A stretch of DNA of 64,000 bases from Bacillota bacterium (lineage in GTDB: Bacteria > Bacillota > Clostridia > Lachnospirales > Lachnospiraceae), in assembly GCA_023411215.1 (NCBI GenBank), contig JAEYOY010000041.1, positions 1 to 64,000 of the forward strand, read 5' to 3'. This document shows positions 26,133 through 35,990 of this stretch, one piece after another. The notes under the pieces are model-generated. The model was given only the letters and a program-made list of their open reading frames with translations, had not been told where the DNA came from and did no database searches. Within the stretch, counting starts at the first letter, position 1. The number at the start of each line of letters is the position of its first letter. Made by a program: the position numbers and the translations under genes.

Positions 26133-28184
26133 TTAGTAATATATCTTTCTATGCTTAATATCATCTACTCCTGATTTCCGATAGAAATAGGTATTGATTC
26201 TGTCTCTCCATTCCACCGCACTTTCTAACTGCAATTCAAAGCGCTCGCTCAAGCGAAGATATACATCCTGAGGCAATATATCCTTCAAGGTATGTAAGCC
26301 ACGTATCATATTTTCCACCTCATTAACACCTTCGAAATGAGTATCATAAATATGCTGTATTAGCGTCTTTCCACTGTTAAGAACATAATCATAATTTACA
26401 TGATGGAAGAACAAAAGCAACTCTTGTGGACAAGTCTCAAGGTTCTCATACATAGAAGCATTGGGCTCATTATATTGGGTTACATAACCGGTTCCACTAA
26501 CCGTACGGTCCACACCTACCCCATTTCGATCCGCTCTATGATAAGTGCCCCATTTATCATATTCATAACCGTCTACATTAGGCCCATAATGATAGTGCGG
26601 ATTTACCATCCATCCAATCCCTAAGGGAGAGGTGTATTTTTCATAAGTAGACCAGGAGCCCCGCAATATTTCTGACAGAACAGTCAGAAGCATCTCATTA
26701 TGAGAAAAGGTTAACAGGATCCATTCTTTCATGATCTCTTCTGATGATAACTCCGTATTCCAGCATAGCCTTCCGAAACCATAAAGATTGGCGGCAGCAA
26801 GATCGTGACCAGTCCAATTATAGTCATTACCCGTATTCGCCACTGCTGCTATGCCACAGTTTGTCTGATGATAGGTTCTGCCTGCTACGATATCTGCTAC
26901 TGTAGCCTCTGTATCCGCGGCATAAGTATTAAAGCTTAATACTTCCTTCCACATCGGTACAAGATAACATACATGCTTTTGCTGGCCTGTGTATTCCTGT
27001 GCTATCTGTACCTCAAGCATCTGGTTGGTTCTCTTTAGACCACCAAATAATGGAGATACAGGTTCTCTTACCTGGAAATCCATTGGTCCGTTCTTAATCT
27101 GAAGAATTACATTTTCCTCAAATAGACCATCCAGACCCATGAAATTATCGTAGGCTGCCCTGGCACGATCGGTCTTATAATCACGCCAATCCTGCTGGCA
27201 GTTATATACAAAGCACCTCCATATCAGAATGCCGTTATATGGCTTCAAAGCCCTTGCCAGTACGTTGGCTCCATCGGCATGTGTTCTTCCATAAGTAAAG
27301 GGACCGGGACGCCCTTCCGAATCTGCTTTGATCAAAAATCCTCCAAAATCCGGTATCTGTTGATAGATATTGGCAACACATTGCTTCCACCATTCTGACA
27401 CACCCAAATCGCAAGGGTCGGCTGTACCGATACCTCCTATTTCCAAAGGCGCTGCAAAGTTCACGCTTAAATATAGCTTAATACCAAAGCCGGAGAATAT
27501 ATCAACCATCTCCTTAAGCTTTCCTAAATATCGGTCGGTAATCAGCCCGGAGGCTGCTTTTCCACGAACATTAACATTATTTATGACTACCGCATTGATA
27601 CCGATGGAAGCCGCCATTCTGGCATAATCAATCGTTCGATCATTGATCAAAATCTCCTCCCGCTCGAAGAAGAAGGAGGCACCGGAATACCCTCTCTCAA
27701 TGCTGCCATCCAGGTTGTCCCAATGATTAAGCATTCGATAGCGATTCATAGGCCTGTCCAAAAGTCTCAATCCTCGGAGTTCTCCCCCCATAGCAACCCT
27801 GCGTATCAGTTCGAAGCATCCATACAAGATACCGTTTTCTGTGCTGCCAATGATATATATATTGGTATCGCTCTGATGAATAAGGTAGCCTTCCTCTTCT
27901 AATTCTGCTGATCCTAATTGCTCCTTACTGACTTCATGCCCGCTATCAGCCAAAATAATACTATTTGCCAGTGAATTGATATCCCTGTTGCTATGTTCTA
28001 TACTGTATTCCAGATCGATATTCAGCATTTTCTTTAATGCATTACCAAGTTCCTTAACCGCATTTATTGCAATTACTCCCGGCGGATTATTGTTTGCTTT
28101 CAATAAATAGAGCCTGTTCAATAAATCTGCATCCTTATAGCTTTGCAACTTATGATAATTAAGCCAGCATTGATTATAACTCAT
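26133..28184 (-). CDS. Alpha-glucuronidase, glycoside hydrolase family 67
   Basis: 683 aa, cytoplasmic. Removes (4-O-methyl)glucuronic acid from the non-reducing xylose of xylo-oligosaccharides. Catalytic candidates by family comparison: acid E290 (KADSEGRPGP), bases D369 (NGPMDFQ) and E397 (AQEYTG). INNVNVRG and WTGHDLAAANLYGFGRLCWN are also characteristic. Three domains as in GlcA67A/AguA; full length. RBS GGAGAG. Upstream GH3 gene ends in its own terminator, so GH67-uxuA-uxuB may form a separate unit. Confidence 0.95.
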   Translation of the reverse strand: MSYNQCWLNYHKLQSYKDADLLNRLYLLKANNNPPGVIAINAVKELGNALKKMLNIDLEYSIEHSNRDINSLANSIILADSGHEVSKEQLGSAELEEEGYLIHQSDTNIYIIGSTENGILYGCFELIRRVAMGGELRGLRLLDRPMNRYRMLNHWDNLDGSIERGYSGASFFFEREEILINDRTIDYARMAASIGINAVVINNVNVRGKAASGLITDRYLGKLKEMVDIFSGFGIKLYLSVNFAAPLEIGGIGTADPCDLGVSEWWKQCVANIYQQIPDFGGFLIKADSEGRPGPFTYGRTHADGANVLARALKPYNGILIWRCFVYNCQQDWRDYKTDRARAAYDNFMGLDGLFEENVILQIKNGPMDFQVREPVSPLFGGLKRTNQMLEVQIAQEYTGQQKHVCYLVPMWKEVLSFNTYAADTEATVADIVAGRTYHQTNCGIAAVANTGNDYNWTGHDLAAANLYGFGRLCWNTELSSEEIMKEWILLTFSHNEMLLTVLSEILRGSWSTYEKYTSPLGIGWMVNPHYHYGPNVDGYEYDKWGTYHRADRNGVGVDRTVSGTGYVTQYNEPNASMYENLETCPQELLLFFHHVNYDYVLNSGKTLIQHIYDTHFEGVNEVENMIRGLHTLKDILPQDVYLRLSERFELQLESAVEWRDRINTYFYRKSGVDDIKHRKIYY

Positions 28185-28316
28185 CTTTTCTCTCCTATTC
28201 TTCTTCGTTTCACCAGGAAACTGACAGGGTTTACCATATGTAACCTACTAACCTCATTTTCCTAGCAAGGGTATGGAACGGAATAGTCACGACTGTCTTC
28301 CGATTTAATTTCATCA

Positions 28317-28347
28317 AAAAGTGGGCGCTGGTTTTACGCCCACTTTT
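28317..28347. terminator. Terminator after the GH3 gene
   Basis: AAAAGTGGGCG (28317-28327) pairs with CGCCCACTTTT (28337-28347), 9-base loop, T-run on the minus strand. It separates GH3 from GH67. Confidence 0.85.
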
Positions 28348-28358
28348 CGCTCTCCTTA

Positions 28359-30518
28359 TTACAGAACAACGGTTTTTTTGGAACGCACGATTTTACTGAA
28401 TGGTTTATTCCCAGTTAATTGAATACTTCTTGCGTCCGGTTGGCTACTACCAATGAATACTTCGTATTCTCCTTCATGAAGTACTAGCTTACCGTTATTA
28501 TCATATAGTCCAAAAGCTTCGTCTTTTAACGTCACCTTAATTGTTCTTTGCTCTCCGGGCATCAAATTAACCTTCTTCAGACCCTTTAGCTGATGATTTG
28601 GTGCACCTTCCACCTTCGCTCTAACATAAACCTGAACTGTCTCGCCACCGGAATAGTTGCCTACATTCTTCAAATCCACACTGCAGGTTATTGATTTGCC
28701 CGGCTCAATCTCGTCGGAATCGACAGATGGATTACTCAGTTCAAACTTCGTGTAGGATAAACCATATCCGAAAGGATATAAGGCATCCTGCATCATATAA
28801 CGATAGGTTCTACCCTTCATATTATAATCTGTAAATTCCGGTAGTTCCTCAGAGGTCCGATAGAACGTAACCGGAAGCTTGCCCTCCGGTGAAAATTCAC
28901 CGAACAACATCTCGGCAATTACCTTGCCACCCTGGGCACCGGGATACCACCCCTGAACGATAGCCGGAATATGCTCATCCTCCCATGGAATACTCACAGC
29001 GCTACCGGATAGTAATACTAATACCACTGGCTTTCCGCTGCGATATAATTCCTTAATTACCTCTTCTTGAAGACCGGGAAGTCTTAAGTTCGGTTTGTCT
29101 CCACTGGCAAATTCATTTCCCTGATCTCCTTCTTCCCCTTCCAATCCGGGATCAAGACCAAAGCAGGCAATGACAACATCACTCTTATCGCATACGGCAC
29201 GCGCTTCTGCGATACGGTCATTCTCCTGTCCTAAGCCCTGTATACGGTCCTTGAACAGATGACAGCCCTCAGAGTAGAATATACGGGCACTGTCTCCCAG
29301 ATATCCTCTAACTCCTTCAAGAATGGTGATATATTCGGATGATGTTCCCTCATAATTACCTACCAGAGCCTTACGGTTATCAGCATTCGGTCCGATTACA
29401 CCGACTGTCTTAATCTTATGTTTATCCAAAGGAAGTAGATTGTTCTCATTCTTTAGTAAAACGATGGATTTAGCGGAAGCCTTTTGATTTAACTTCTTAT
29501 GCTCTGTACAATCCACCTGACTATAATCAATTGAGTTAAAGGGAACCTTTGCCTGATCGTCAAATAACCCTAACTTCATGCGGGTTGTAACCAGTCGGAT
29601 TACCGCCTGGTCGATGGTTTCTTCTTTCACAAGTCCATCTCTAATTGCATAGAGCAGGTTACCGTAAATATTACCGCAATTTAAGTCGCAGCCATTATTC
29701 ATAGCCAATGCCACTGATTCTACTGGTGTCGAGGTGACCATATGACCCTCATGGAAATCCTTAATCGCCCAACAGTCCGAGGTTACATGACCCTCAAAGC
29801 CCCATTGCTCACGAAGAATATCCTTAAGCAAAGTTTTACTACCACAGCAGGGCTCACCATTGGTACGATTATAAGCACCCATGACAGCCTCTACACCAGC
29901 CTCTTGTACGCAGGCTCTAAAAGCAGGAAGATAGGTTTCATATAAATCCTGATTAGATACTTCAGCATTAAAGCTATGTCTGATATCCTCCGGACCGGAA
30001 TGTACTGCGAAATGCTTTGCACATGCAGCTGCCTTCATATATTTATCATCATGTCCCTGAATTCCCTGTACGAATCTTACACCAAGCCTTGAGCTTAAAT
30101 ATGGATCCTCACCATAAGTCTCATGGCCTCTTCCCCATCTGGGATCGCGGAAAATATTCACGTTTGGTGACCAGAAGGTTAATCCCTTATAAATATCAGC
30201 ATCATTATATTTCTGCTGCATATTAAACTTTGCTCTGCCTTCAGTAGAAATTGTATCTGCTACTTCTTCTAGAAGATCCTCATCAAAGGTTGCAGCTAGA
30301 CCGATTGCCTGTGGAAATACTGTAGCAACTCCGGCACGCGCAACACCATGCAATGCTTCATTCCACCAATTATATGCCTTCACTCCAAGTCTCTCTATAG
30401 CCGGGGCAGTATAAAGAGTCTGGAAAACCTTCTCTTCTAAAGTCATTCTGGATACTAAATCCTTTGCTCGCTCCTGAAAGCTTAAAGTCTCATCTAAATA
30501 AGCGTATCTCTCTTGCAT
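28359..30518 (-). CDS. Glycoside hydrolase family 3 (probable beta-xylosidase)
   Basis: 719 aa, no signal peptide. TIM-like barrel (1-310) with FWSPNVNIFRDPRWGRGHETYGEDP, KHFAVHSGPEDIRHSF and nucleophile D248 in HVTSDCWAI; alpha/beta sandwich (about 340-560; GLEGEEGDQGNEF holds a candidate acid/base) and C-terminal fibronectin-III-like domain (about 620-700). The start (YLDETLSFQERAKDLVSRMTLEEK) is that of the xylosidase-like branch (Xyl3A, BxlB). Context of GH67, GH43 and a divergent AraC gene favours xylo-oligosaccharides. Confidence 0.93.
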   Translation of the reverse strand: MQERYAYLDETLSFQERAKDLVSRMTLEEKVFQTLYTAPAIERLGVKAYNWWNEALHGVARAGVATVFPQAIGLAATFDEDLLEEVADTISTEGRAKFNMQQKYNDADIYKGLTFWSPNVNIFRDPRWGRGHETYGEDPYLSSRLGVRFVQGIQGHDDKYMKAAACAKHFAVHSGPEDIRHSFNAEVSNQDLYETYLPAFRACVQEAGVEAVMGAYNRTNGEPCCGSKTLLKDILREQWGFEGHVTSDCWAIKDFHEGHMVTSTPVESVALAMNNGCDLNCGNIYGNLLYAIRDGLVKEETIDQAVIRLVTTRMKLGLFDDQAKVPFNSIDYSQVDCTEHKKLNQKASAKSIVLLKNENNLLPLDKHKIKTVGVIGPNADNRKALVGNYEGTSSEYITILEGVRGYLGDSARIFYSEGCHLFKDRIQGLGQENDRIAEARAVCDKSDVVIACFGLDPGLEGEEGDQGNEFASGDKPNLRLPGLQEEVIKELYRSGKPVVLVLLSGSAVSIPWEDEHIPAIVQGWYPGAQGGKVIAEMLFGEFSPEGKLPVTFYRTSEELPEFTDYNMKGRTYRYMMQDALYPFGYGLSYTKFELSNPSVDSDEIEPGKSITCSVDLKNVGNYSGGETVQVYVRAKVEGAPNHQLKGLKKVNLMPGEQRTIKVTLKDEAFGLYDNNGKLVLHEGEYEVFIGSSQPDARSIQLTGNKPFSKIVRSKKTVVL

Positions 30519-31214
30519 CTATGTGCCCTCCCAAATAATGTTTATTGTAAAGTAAGTATATTTATATTTCGGTTTTATACTTACTAACTTACGTATTTGA
30601 TATCCAGCTTAACCACAAATCTTCCTAACGTGAATAATCTTTGAATTATGCTTTTACCGTATTTCATTCCATACTAATATTACACTATATTCGTTTAATC
30701 ACTCAACAAAAAAAAGCAACAGATTGTATATAAAAGTATGAATTATTGCTATCATTATCTAAAATAGATAGAATGCCTATATGGATCCCCTTATAATACT
30801 ATATCAAAATTTGCTTTTTTACCTATCATGTTTTGCGTTATTAATATCATCTTTTGCGATTATTAAAGAATTTTTCTTCTAATCGTAATTAATTTATTGA
30901 TTTAACATATCTTATTTACAAACTAAAAACTTTATAATAAAATATATTTATACTATTATTATCAAATTCGCCAATGAACTACATTAATAAGATCCGTTTA
31001 TTCCATATATTGAACAAACTAAGATCAATAATTAATCAGGTAAGAAATAGCAATATTTATTATCTAATAATCATGTTTTATAGCAATATTAATTATAATG
31101 AGCATAAAGCTTGTTTTTATTTTCTTCATTCCAAAATCAAGCTTGGGTATGCTCACAAGGATATCAAAATTAATGTATTGGATGATCAATGATTGAAAGG
31201 CCACGGTATAAGAG
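30519..31214. other. Long divergent promoter region between GH3 and AraC gene
   Basis: About 700 bases, strongly A+T-rich, without credible genes. A 72-codon frame at 30974-31192 has an AT-biased, Asn/Ile/Tyr-rich product and no RBS and was not accepted. The tandem 21-base repeat at 30824-30866 is the only clear regulatory candidate. Confidence 0.5.
30824..30866. promoter_or_regulatory. Tandem 21-bp direct repeat, probable AraC-family operator
   Basis: TATCATGTTTTGCGTTATTAA (first 20 bases conserved) is followed immediately by TATCATCTTTTGCGATTATT; period 21 bases, i.e. two helical turns. Tandem half-sites on one face of DNA are how AraC-family proteins bind. Confidence 0.6.
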
Positions 31215-32090
31215 ATGAGAATCCTGGATGGTATTTTTGAAAAGGTAGATTATCAGAATAATACGTCAATACTACTCCATATTAACAGTGAGGTAGATAG
31301 TTATTCTGTTCACTGGCATACTGCAATCGAGATGATTATGCCGGTCGAGAATATATACACCATTAATATTGGGAAGACCACCTATGTCTTACATGAAGGT
31401 GATATTTTGATCATACCACCCGGTGAGCTTCATGAGCTTATAGCACCGTCTCAGGGTGTTCGACGTATCTTACTATTTGATTTTTCGCTTATCAGTAATT
31501 TAAAGGGCTTATCAAATATTCTAACCGTTCTTAATCAACCAAGGCAGATTACTCCAACCACAGCACCGGATATCCATTCTCAGCTTGTCCGATTGTTTGA
31601 TGAAATCACTTATGAATACAGAAGCAGAAATACCCTTCGGGAAGCTGCTATTTATGCTCTGATCATCCAGATGTTTGTTGTGATGGCACGAAAATATATG
31701 AATACCGAAAATCTGTTTCCTGATGTAAAGCTGAATAAGCAACGGGAATACATTGAGAAATTCAATGTGATCTTTGAATATATTAATGATAATTATACCG
31801 ATGATATCACCCTGGATGCCATTGCCGATGTAGCCGGCTTCAGTAAATTTCATTTTTCCCGATTGTTTAAACAATTTACCGATATATCCTTCTATGACTA
31901 CCTAAACCAACGCAGAGTGAAGGAAGCTGAGAAGCTTCTTCTTGATCCAAATCTCTCCATTACCGAGGTCGCCATGAGGTCCGGCTTCTCCAGTATCGCC
32001 ACCTTTAACCGAGTATTCAAAGGCATTAAGGAATGTACTCCGACCGAATTTAAGAATCTGTATCGAAGAAGGAACCACGCTCACAATTGA
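31215..32090 (+). CDS. AraC-family transcriptional regulator of the xylan cluster
   Basis: 291 aa. N-terminal cupin (HWHTAIEMIMPVENIYTINIG; LHEGDILIIPPGELHELIAP around residues 60-80), a helical linker, then two HTH units (DNYTDDITLDAIADVAGFSKFHFSRLFKQ; LSITEVAMRSGFSSIATFNRVFKG). Divergent from GH3 and convergent with GH43, so it probably activates xylan-oligosaccharide genes. RBS is weak or absent, suggesting low expression. Ends in a strong terminator. Confidence 0.93.
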   Translation: MRILDGIFEKVDYQNNTSILLHINSEVDSYSVHWHTAIEMIMPVENIYTINIGKTTYVLHEGDILIIPPGELHELIAPSQGVRRILLFDFSLISNLKGLSNILTVLNQPRQITPTTAPDIHSQLVRLFDEITYEYRSRNTLREAAIYALIIQMFVVMARKYMNTENLFPDVKLNKQREYIEKFNVIFEYINDNYTDDITLDAIADVAGFSKFHFSRLFKQFTDISFYDYLNQRRVKEAEKLLLDPNLSITEVAMRSGFSSIATFNRVFKGIKECTPTEFKNLYRRRNHAHN

Positions 32091-32164
32091 TGCCGCTGTT
32101 ATTTGTATCAACCTCTTTCCACCTTGCCATTCACTTTTCATTTTGCATTAATCTTTCCTTTTTT

Positions 32165-32203
32165 AACGCAAAAAGCTTGCTCTCCCAGCAGGCTTTTTGC
32201 GTT
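32165..32203. terminator. Terminator after the AraC gene
   Basis: AACGCAAAAAGC (32165-32176) pairs with GCTTTTTGCGTT (32192-32203), extended by TTGCT/AGCAG around a CTCCC loop: a 17-bp stem. Confidence 0.85.
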
Positions 32204-32275
32204 ACATCCAATAATAAATATTCGTAGCAATTCAGATCAGGCTTTCAAATTCATCGATTTCGTCACTGTTCTAGG

Positions 32276-33841
32276 TCACATATTCTTACATTCCAGATAA
32301 TCAAAATCAGCGTGGTTACTGCTCTCTGTGTGATTCGAGGAGCAATACAGTCCCAATGTCGTGCCCACAAAGCCTCCGGCGATATCGCTGCTCAGCATAC
32401 TTGCATCCACCCCCGATTTAACAGGAACAAAATAAGTACCATCAAAGCTGTAGGAAAACATAAGCACCTGTCTGTTCGCTGTGATCCGTAGAATAAGACT
32501 CTTCTGTGACGGATCCGGATTCTCGCAAGCCACACAGCCTACCACTTCTTCTTTGCCTTCGAAGCAGCGGACGACTGTCATTGTCTTAAGCCCTTCCATC
32601 AAGGTGCAGACAAAACGATAATGGTAGTGATTACTTTGCAGAAGTACCAGTCCTGCCTCCTCTTGACTGCTTTGCGGCGTGAATTCCATCTTAGTCTCCA
32701 GATGGTAGCTCATACCGGTCTGTCGCACCCCCACATAAGTCGGATTCTTTCGTTCTAGCATACGATCCGGCGCCAGCATCATTCTCAGATAGCCTTTTCT
32801 TGCACTTAGGCTATAATTCTTCGGGATTGGATTACGAAGGTACAGGAAATGAAAAGGCAAATTATCCCCCTCAAATTCCTCTCTTTCAGGAATCGGTTCA
32901 ACTTCATATCTAGGAAGGTTAGGAACCTCCACCGTATCTTCTACCAACCCAATGCCTTTATTCACAACCGGCCATCCATCCTCCCAGGATACAGGAACTA
33001 GATAGGTTTCCCTACCAAGATTACGATAATATCCTCCATAAGGACGGGAAGCCAGCACCACCATATAGGTTTCATTATTTTGAGTCTCTACCAGATCTCC
33101 ATGCCCCACGTTGACAATTGGGTAATCACGCCCTAAGTGTCTATGAGTAAGGATAGGATTACAGCGATGTCCAATGAACGGTTCCTTTAAGCTGGTACCT
33201 ACCGCAATTGTAACCGCATGCTCATGGGCGGTGCCACCTTCTGCAATCATCAGATAATATCTGCCATATTTCTTATAAAGATGAGGTCCTTCAGGCCATA
33301 CGGCATCCTGCATGGCTCCATGCCAGATTGGATATGATTCACCGATTAAGCTAAGTGTTGATAAATCCAATTCCTGAACATAGATTTCATTGTCACCGAA
33401 ATACTTATGATTTTCTCTCCGATCCTTTGTTCCGGTATAATAACATTTACCGTCATCATCAAAAAATAAGGAAGGATCAATGCCGCCCGAACCTAAGAAT
33501 ACGGGATTGGACCAAGGTCCGGCTGGTTCCTTTGCTGTTACGATAAAATTACCTCCATGAGACACATTGGTTGTAATTACATAAAAGGTTCCCTTGTGAT
33601 ATCGGATGGTTGGAGCGTAAATCCCACCCGTATTATTGGCATCGGTCAGATCAATCTGCTCCCTCCTGTCTAAAACATTGCCAATCTGCTTCCAATGGAT
33701 TAAATCCCTACTATGAAAAATAGGAACGCCCGGGAAATAAGCAAAGGTCGAGTTAACCAGATAGTAGTCTTTCCCCACTCTACAGATTGATGGATCGGGA
33801 TAAAACCCAGGTAATATCGGATTTGGAACTCTAGTTCTCAT
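32276..33841 (-). CDS. Beta-xylosidase, glycoside hydrolase family 43 (XynB/GH43_11 type)
   Basis: 521 aa, cytoplasmic. Propeller with base D16 (GFYPDPSIC), D122 (GGIDPSLFFDDDG) and acid E184 (VWPEGPHLYK); C-terminal GH43_C2 beta-sandwich (about 330-520; GLVLLQSNHYHYRF) that closes the active site in this subfamily. Very close in pattern to Bacillus/Selenomonas XynB3-type xylosidases, which cut xylobiose and longer. RBS GGAGG. Convergent with AraC; completes the xylan set. Confidence 0.93.
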   Translation of the reverse strand: MRTRVPNPILPGFYPDPSICRVGKDYYLVNSTFAYFPGVPIFHSRDLIHWKQIGNVLDRREQIDLTDANNTGGIYAPTIRYHKGTFYVITTNVSHGGNFIVTAKEPAGPWSNPVFLGSGGIDPSLFFDDDGKCYYTGTKDRRENHKYFGDNEIYVQELDLSTLSLIGESYPIWHGAMQDAVWPEGPHLYKKYGRYYLMIAEGGTAHEHAVTIAVGTSLKEPFIGHRCNPILTHRHLGRDYPIVNVGHGDLVETQNNETYMVVLASRPYGGYYRNLGRETYLVPVSWEDGWPVVNKGIGLVEDTVEVPNLPRYEVEPIPEREEFEGDNLPFHFLYLRNPIPKNYSLSARKGYLRMMLAPDRMLERKNPTYVGVRQTGMSYHLETKMEFTPQSSQEEAGLVLLQSNHYHYRFVCTLMEGLKTMTVVRCFEGKEEVVGCVACENPDPSQKSLILRITANRQVLMFSYSFDGTYFVPVKSGVDASMLSSDIAGGFVGTTLGLYCSSNHTESSNHADFDYLECKNM

Positions 33842-34148
33842 TTTGTTTCCTCCACTAACACAAAGATTTTGTCATTCACTCATGATGATTGGAGTGTCAA
33901 GAGCTACATAGGCTGTCACAGGATAACTGGATATTATTTGCAAAAAAGGCCAACCTATTATGCCAAAGCTATTTAGTTTAATTATACTACTATATAGCCT
34001 CGACTACAATAAGATAGCCTTAAGTTTATATGTAGTGTGATAACAAAAAGCATTTTTCACACTTCAAAGGATAGGTTCCCAGCTCCATCAAGGATGCTAT
34101 ATGGCTTGGGTTCCATGAATTGTTTATTGAGATATGTACTGTACAGCC
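33842..34148. other. Intergenic region with a hairpin
   Basis: No gene. AGTGTGA...AAAAA-GCA-TTTTT-CACACT (34034-34063) is a probable terminator for the DegV gene ending at 34149; the remainder is presumably the GH43 promoter region, without clear boxes. Confidence 0.45.
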
Positions 34149-34994
34149 CTATATCTTGTTGACATAGGTTATAATGCAGGCACCGGGACCTGCATGTGTT
34201 CCTACAACGCAACCAACCGGATAAATTGATCCATTCGCAATACCAAATCGTTCCTTCACACTCTCCATCAGCTGCTTTGTCTTACTGTCCTCAGCAGTAT
34301 ATCCGAAGTATAACGGATAATTAGAGTCAATATGCCCTCTCTCCTTAATAAGCTCTAGGATTTTTGCAATTCCTTTATTGGTCCCTCGCTCCTTACCGAC
34401 AACAGCCAAAACACCGTCCTTTACCGTAATGATCGGCTTGAACTTTAGGAGCGAGCCTAGGATTGCTGAGGACTTGGACAAGCGGCCGCCCTTGTGGAGG
34501 TACTCCAGGGTATCCACCATGGCAAAGAGAACAATGCGATTCTTTAGGTCTTCCATAATGGAAGCAATATCCGTGGCACTCTTCCCCTCATCTCTAAGCT
34601 TTACTGCATGCTCTACCAGAAAACGCAGGCCTGTAACGGAAATTTGGCTGTCAACGATATGGATATCTTCATATTCAGCCAGTTTCTTGGCTATGGTAGC
34701 ACTCTGTACGGTTCCACTCAAGTTTCCTGAAATCAGAATTACAACTACACTGTCCTTTGCTTCCTTTGCCTCTAGAAAACTAGTCAAAAAATCATCTGGA
34801 GAGGGCTGCGAGGTGGTTGGCAGTTTCTCTGCTTTTATCAGCTTATCATAAAAACCCTCTATTGATATCTCCAAACCCTCTCTGTATTCCTTGTCTCCAA
34901 ATATTACTTTCAGAGGTATAATGGTTACCCCAAGCTTCTTCGCTTGTACTGCGCTGATATCTGAGGTAGAGTCCGTAATTATTCTTACTCCCAT
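34149..34994 (-). CDS. DegV family protein (fatty-acid binding)
   Basis: 281 aa. DegV/FakB fold: VRIITDSTSDISAVQAKKLGV at the N-terminus, TTSQPSPDDF (about residues 59-68), DSQISVTGLRFLVEHAV in the middle, GPGACIITYVNK at the end. Such proteins bind a fatty acid and, as FakB, hand it to FakA kinase; no fakA is next to it. RBS AAAGGA. Seventeen bases after the MarR gene on the same strand, so probably controlled by it. Confidence 0.93.
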   Translation of the reverse strand: MGVRIITDSTSDISAVQAKKLGVTIIPLKVIFGDKEYREGLEISIEGFYDKLIKAEKLPTTSQPSPDDFLTSFLEAKEAKDSVVVILISGNLSGTVQSATIAKKLAEYEDIHIVDSQISVTGLRFLVEHAVKLRDEGKSATDIASIMEDLKNRIVLFAMVDTLEYLHKGGRLSKSSAILGSLLKFKPIITVKDGVLAVVGKERGTNKGIAKILELIKERGHIDSNYPLYFGYTAEDSKTKQLMESVKERFGIANGSIYPVGCVVGTHAGPGACIITYVNKI

Positions 34995-35010
34995 ACAATT
35001 CCTTTCCGAA

Positions 35011-35433
35011 TTAAGACATGATCGAATTCAGCTTTTTCATAAACTTCTCTAACTGTACAATCTCTTCCTGTGAGAATTTCTCACGAATGTTGTTCATTAG
35101 CTGTGCATTAAAGGAAGAATTCATGCCATAATTCTTTGAAAATTTATCTGTTACCTCGAGGAAATACTCTCTTCTGTCATCCTCTGATAGAACCTTTCTT
35201 ACATAACCCTTACTAATCAAGTTACTGATACGGTAGGTCGCATTGGGCTGAGATATATTCACGTAGTTCGCAAATTGATGAACGGTAGGACGGTTCATCA
35301 GAAAGATTGCTTCAACACAATAGGATTCTGTCGGACTTAAGCTGTCTTTATCTTCATTTACACCGGAAAATAGATTTTTGCAGTAATTATTTCTAAACTT
35401 AAAATATAATTTTTCAAATTCTTTTTCTAACAT
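35011..35433 (-). CDS. MarR-family transcriptional regulator
   Basis: 140 aa winged-helix protein: PTVHQFANYVNISQPNATYRISNLISKGYVRKVLSEDDRREYFLEVT is the HTH plus wing with the conserved DDRR. Helical ends form the dimer. RBS AGGAGA. Forms an operon with DegV; a role in lipid or fatty-acid sensing is plausible from that pairing (FabT-like control) but not shown. Confidence 0.92.
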   Translation of the reverse strand: MLEKEFEKLYFKFRNNYCKNLFSGVNEDKDSLSPTESYCVEAIFLMNRPTVHQFANYVNISQPNATYRISNLISKGYVRKVLSEDDRREYFLEVTDKFSKNYGMNSSFNAQLMNNIREKFSQEEIVQLEKFMKKLNSIMS

Positions 35434-35990
35434 AGCACGTCTCCTATATGTAAAATATATTTCAAATTTTTTAATTAATATAGCTCATATTATCATTTTA
35501 TAAGCACTTTGTCAAATACATCATCTTTTCTGTCTGCCCAAGGGACAGACACAAGCACCCCTCGTACACGATATTACAGATACCTGCTCTTCCTCATCGG
35601 TCACCCGAGTTAGTCTGTAGCTGTACAACCTCCCTAGCCTGACGCTCCATAAATAATACCATTTCCTTCTCACCCATAATATCATATTATTTTTATAGGA
35701 ATAATTCAATAATCTTTTGTAATCTATTTTAATAATCTTTCTCAGCAAATTACGTAGCTTCCTATATTTCAATGATTACTTTATATTTAATTACAATAAT
35801 TGCTTTAAATAATAAATTGCTTATGTATTATAAGAATGCAAAAGCTATCGTAAATACTCCTAAATATATAATAGGTTGTTTTTTCTTTGTTACTATACTA
35901 TAATACTTCTATAATAGTATCAAATGCAACTATATGTTTCTTTTCCTTTGTTCGGAATATACTATATCAAGCTTTTATAAAGGAGGTATT
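35434..35990. other. AT-rich intergenic region
   Basis: Holds a short hairpin TGTCTGCCC/GGACAGACA near 35531 and the promoter at 35876-35904. An 83-codon minus-strand frame (35521-35772) is Lys/Arg/Tyr-rich with no RBS and was rejected. Confidence 0.45.
35876..35904 (+). promoter_or_regulatory. Promoter of the CcdA-TlpA gene
   Basis: TTGTTT (35876-35881), 17-base spacer, TATAAT (35899-35904). Confidence 0.6.

Noticed and set aside
30974..31192. 72-codon ORF in the GH3/AraC spacer
   Set aside because: Composition follows local A+T content (Asn, Ile, Tyr), no RBS, no motif.
34378..34851. 157-codon ORF antisense to degV
   Set aside because: Shadow frame opposite a well-recognised gene; no motif of its own.
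35521..35772. 83-codon minus-strand ORF
   Set aside because: Lys/Arg/Tyr-rich random-looking product, no RBS; includes a hairpin sequence.
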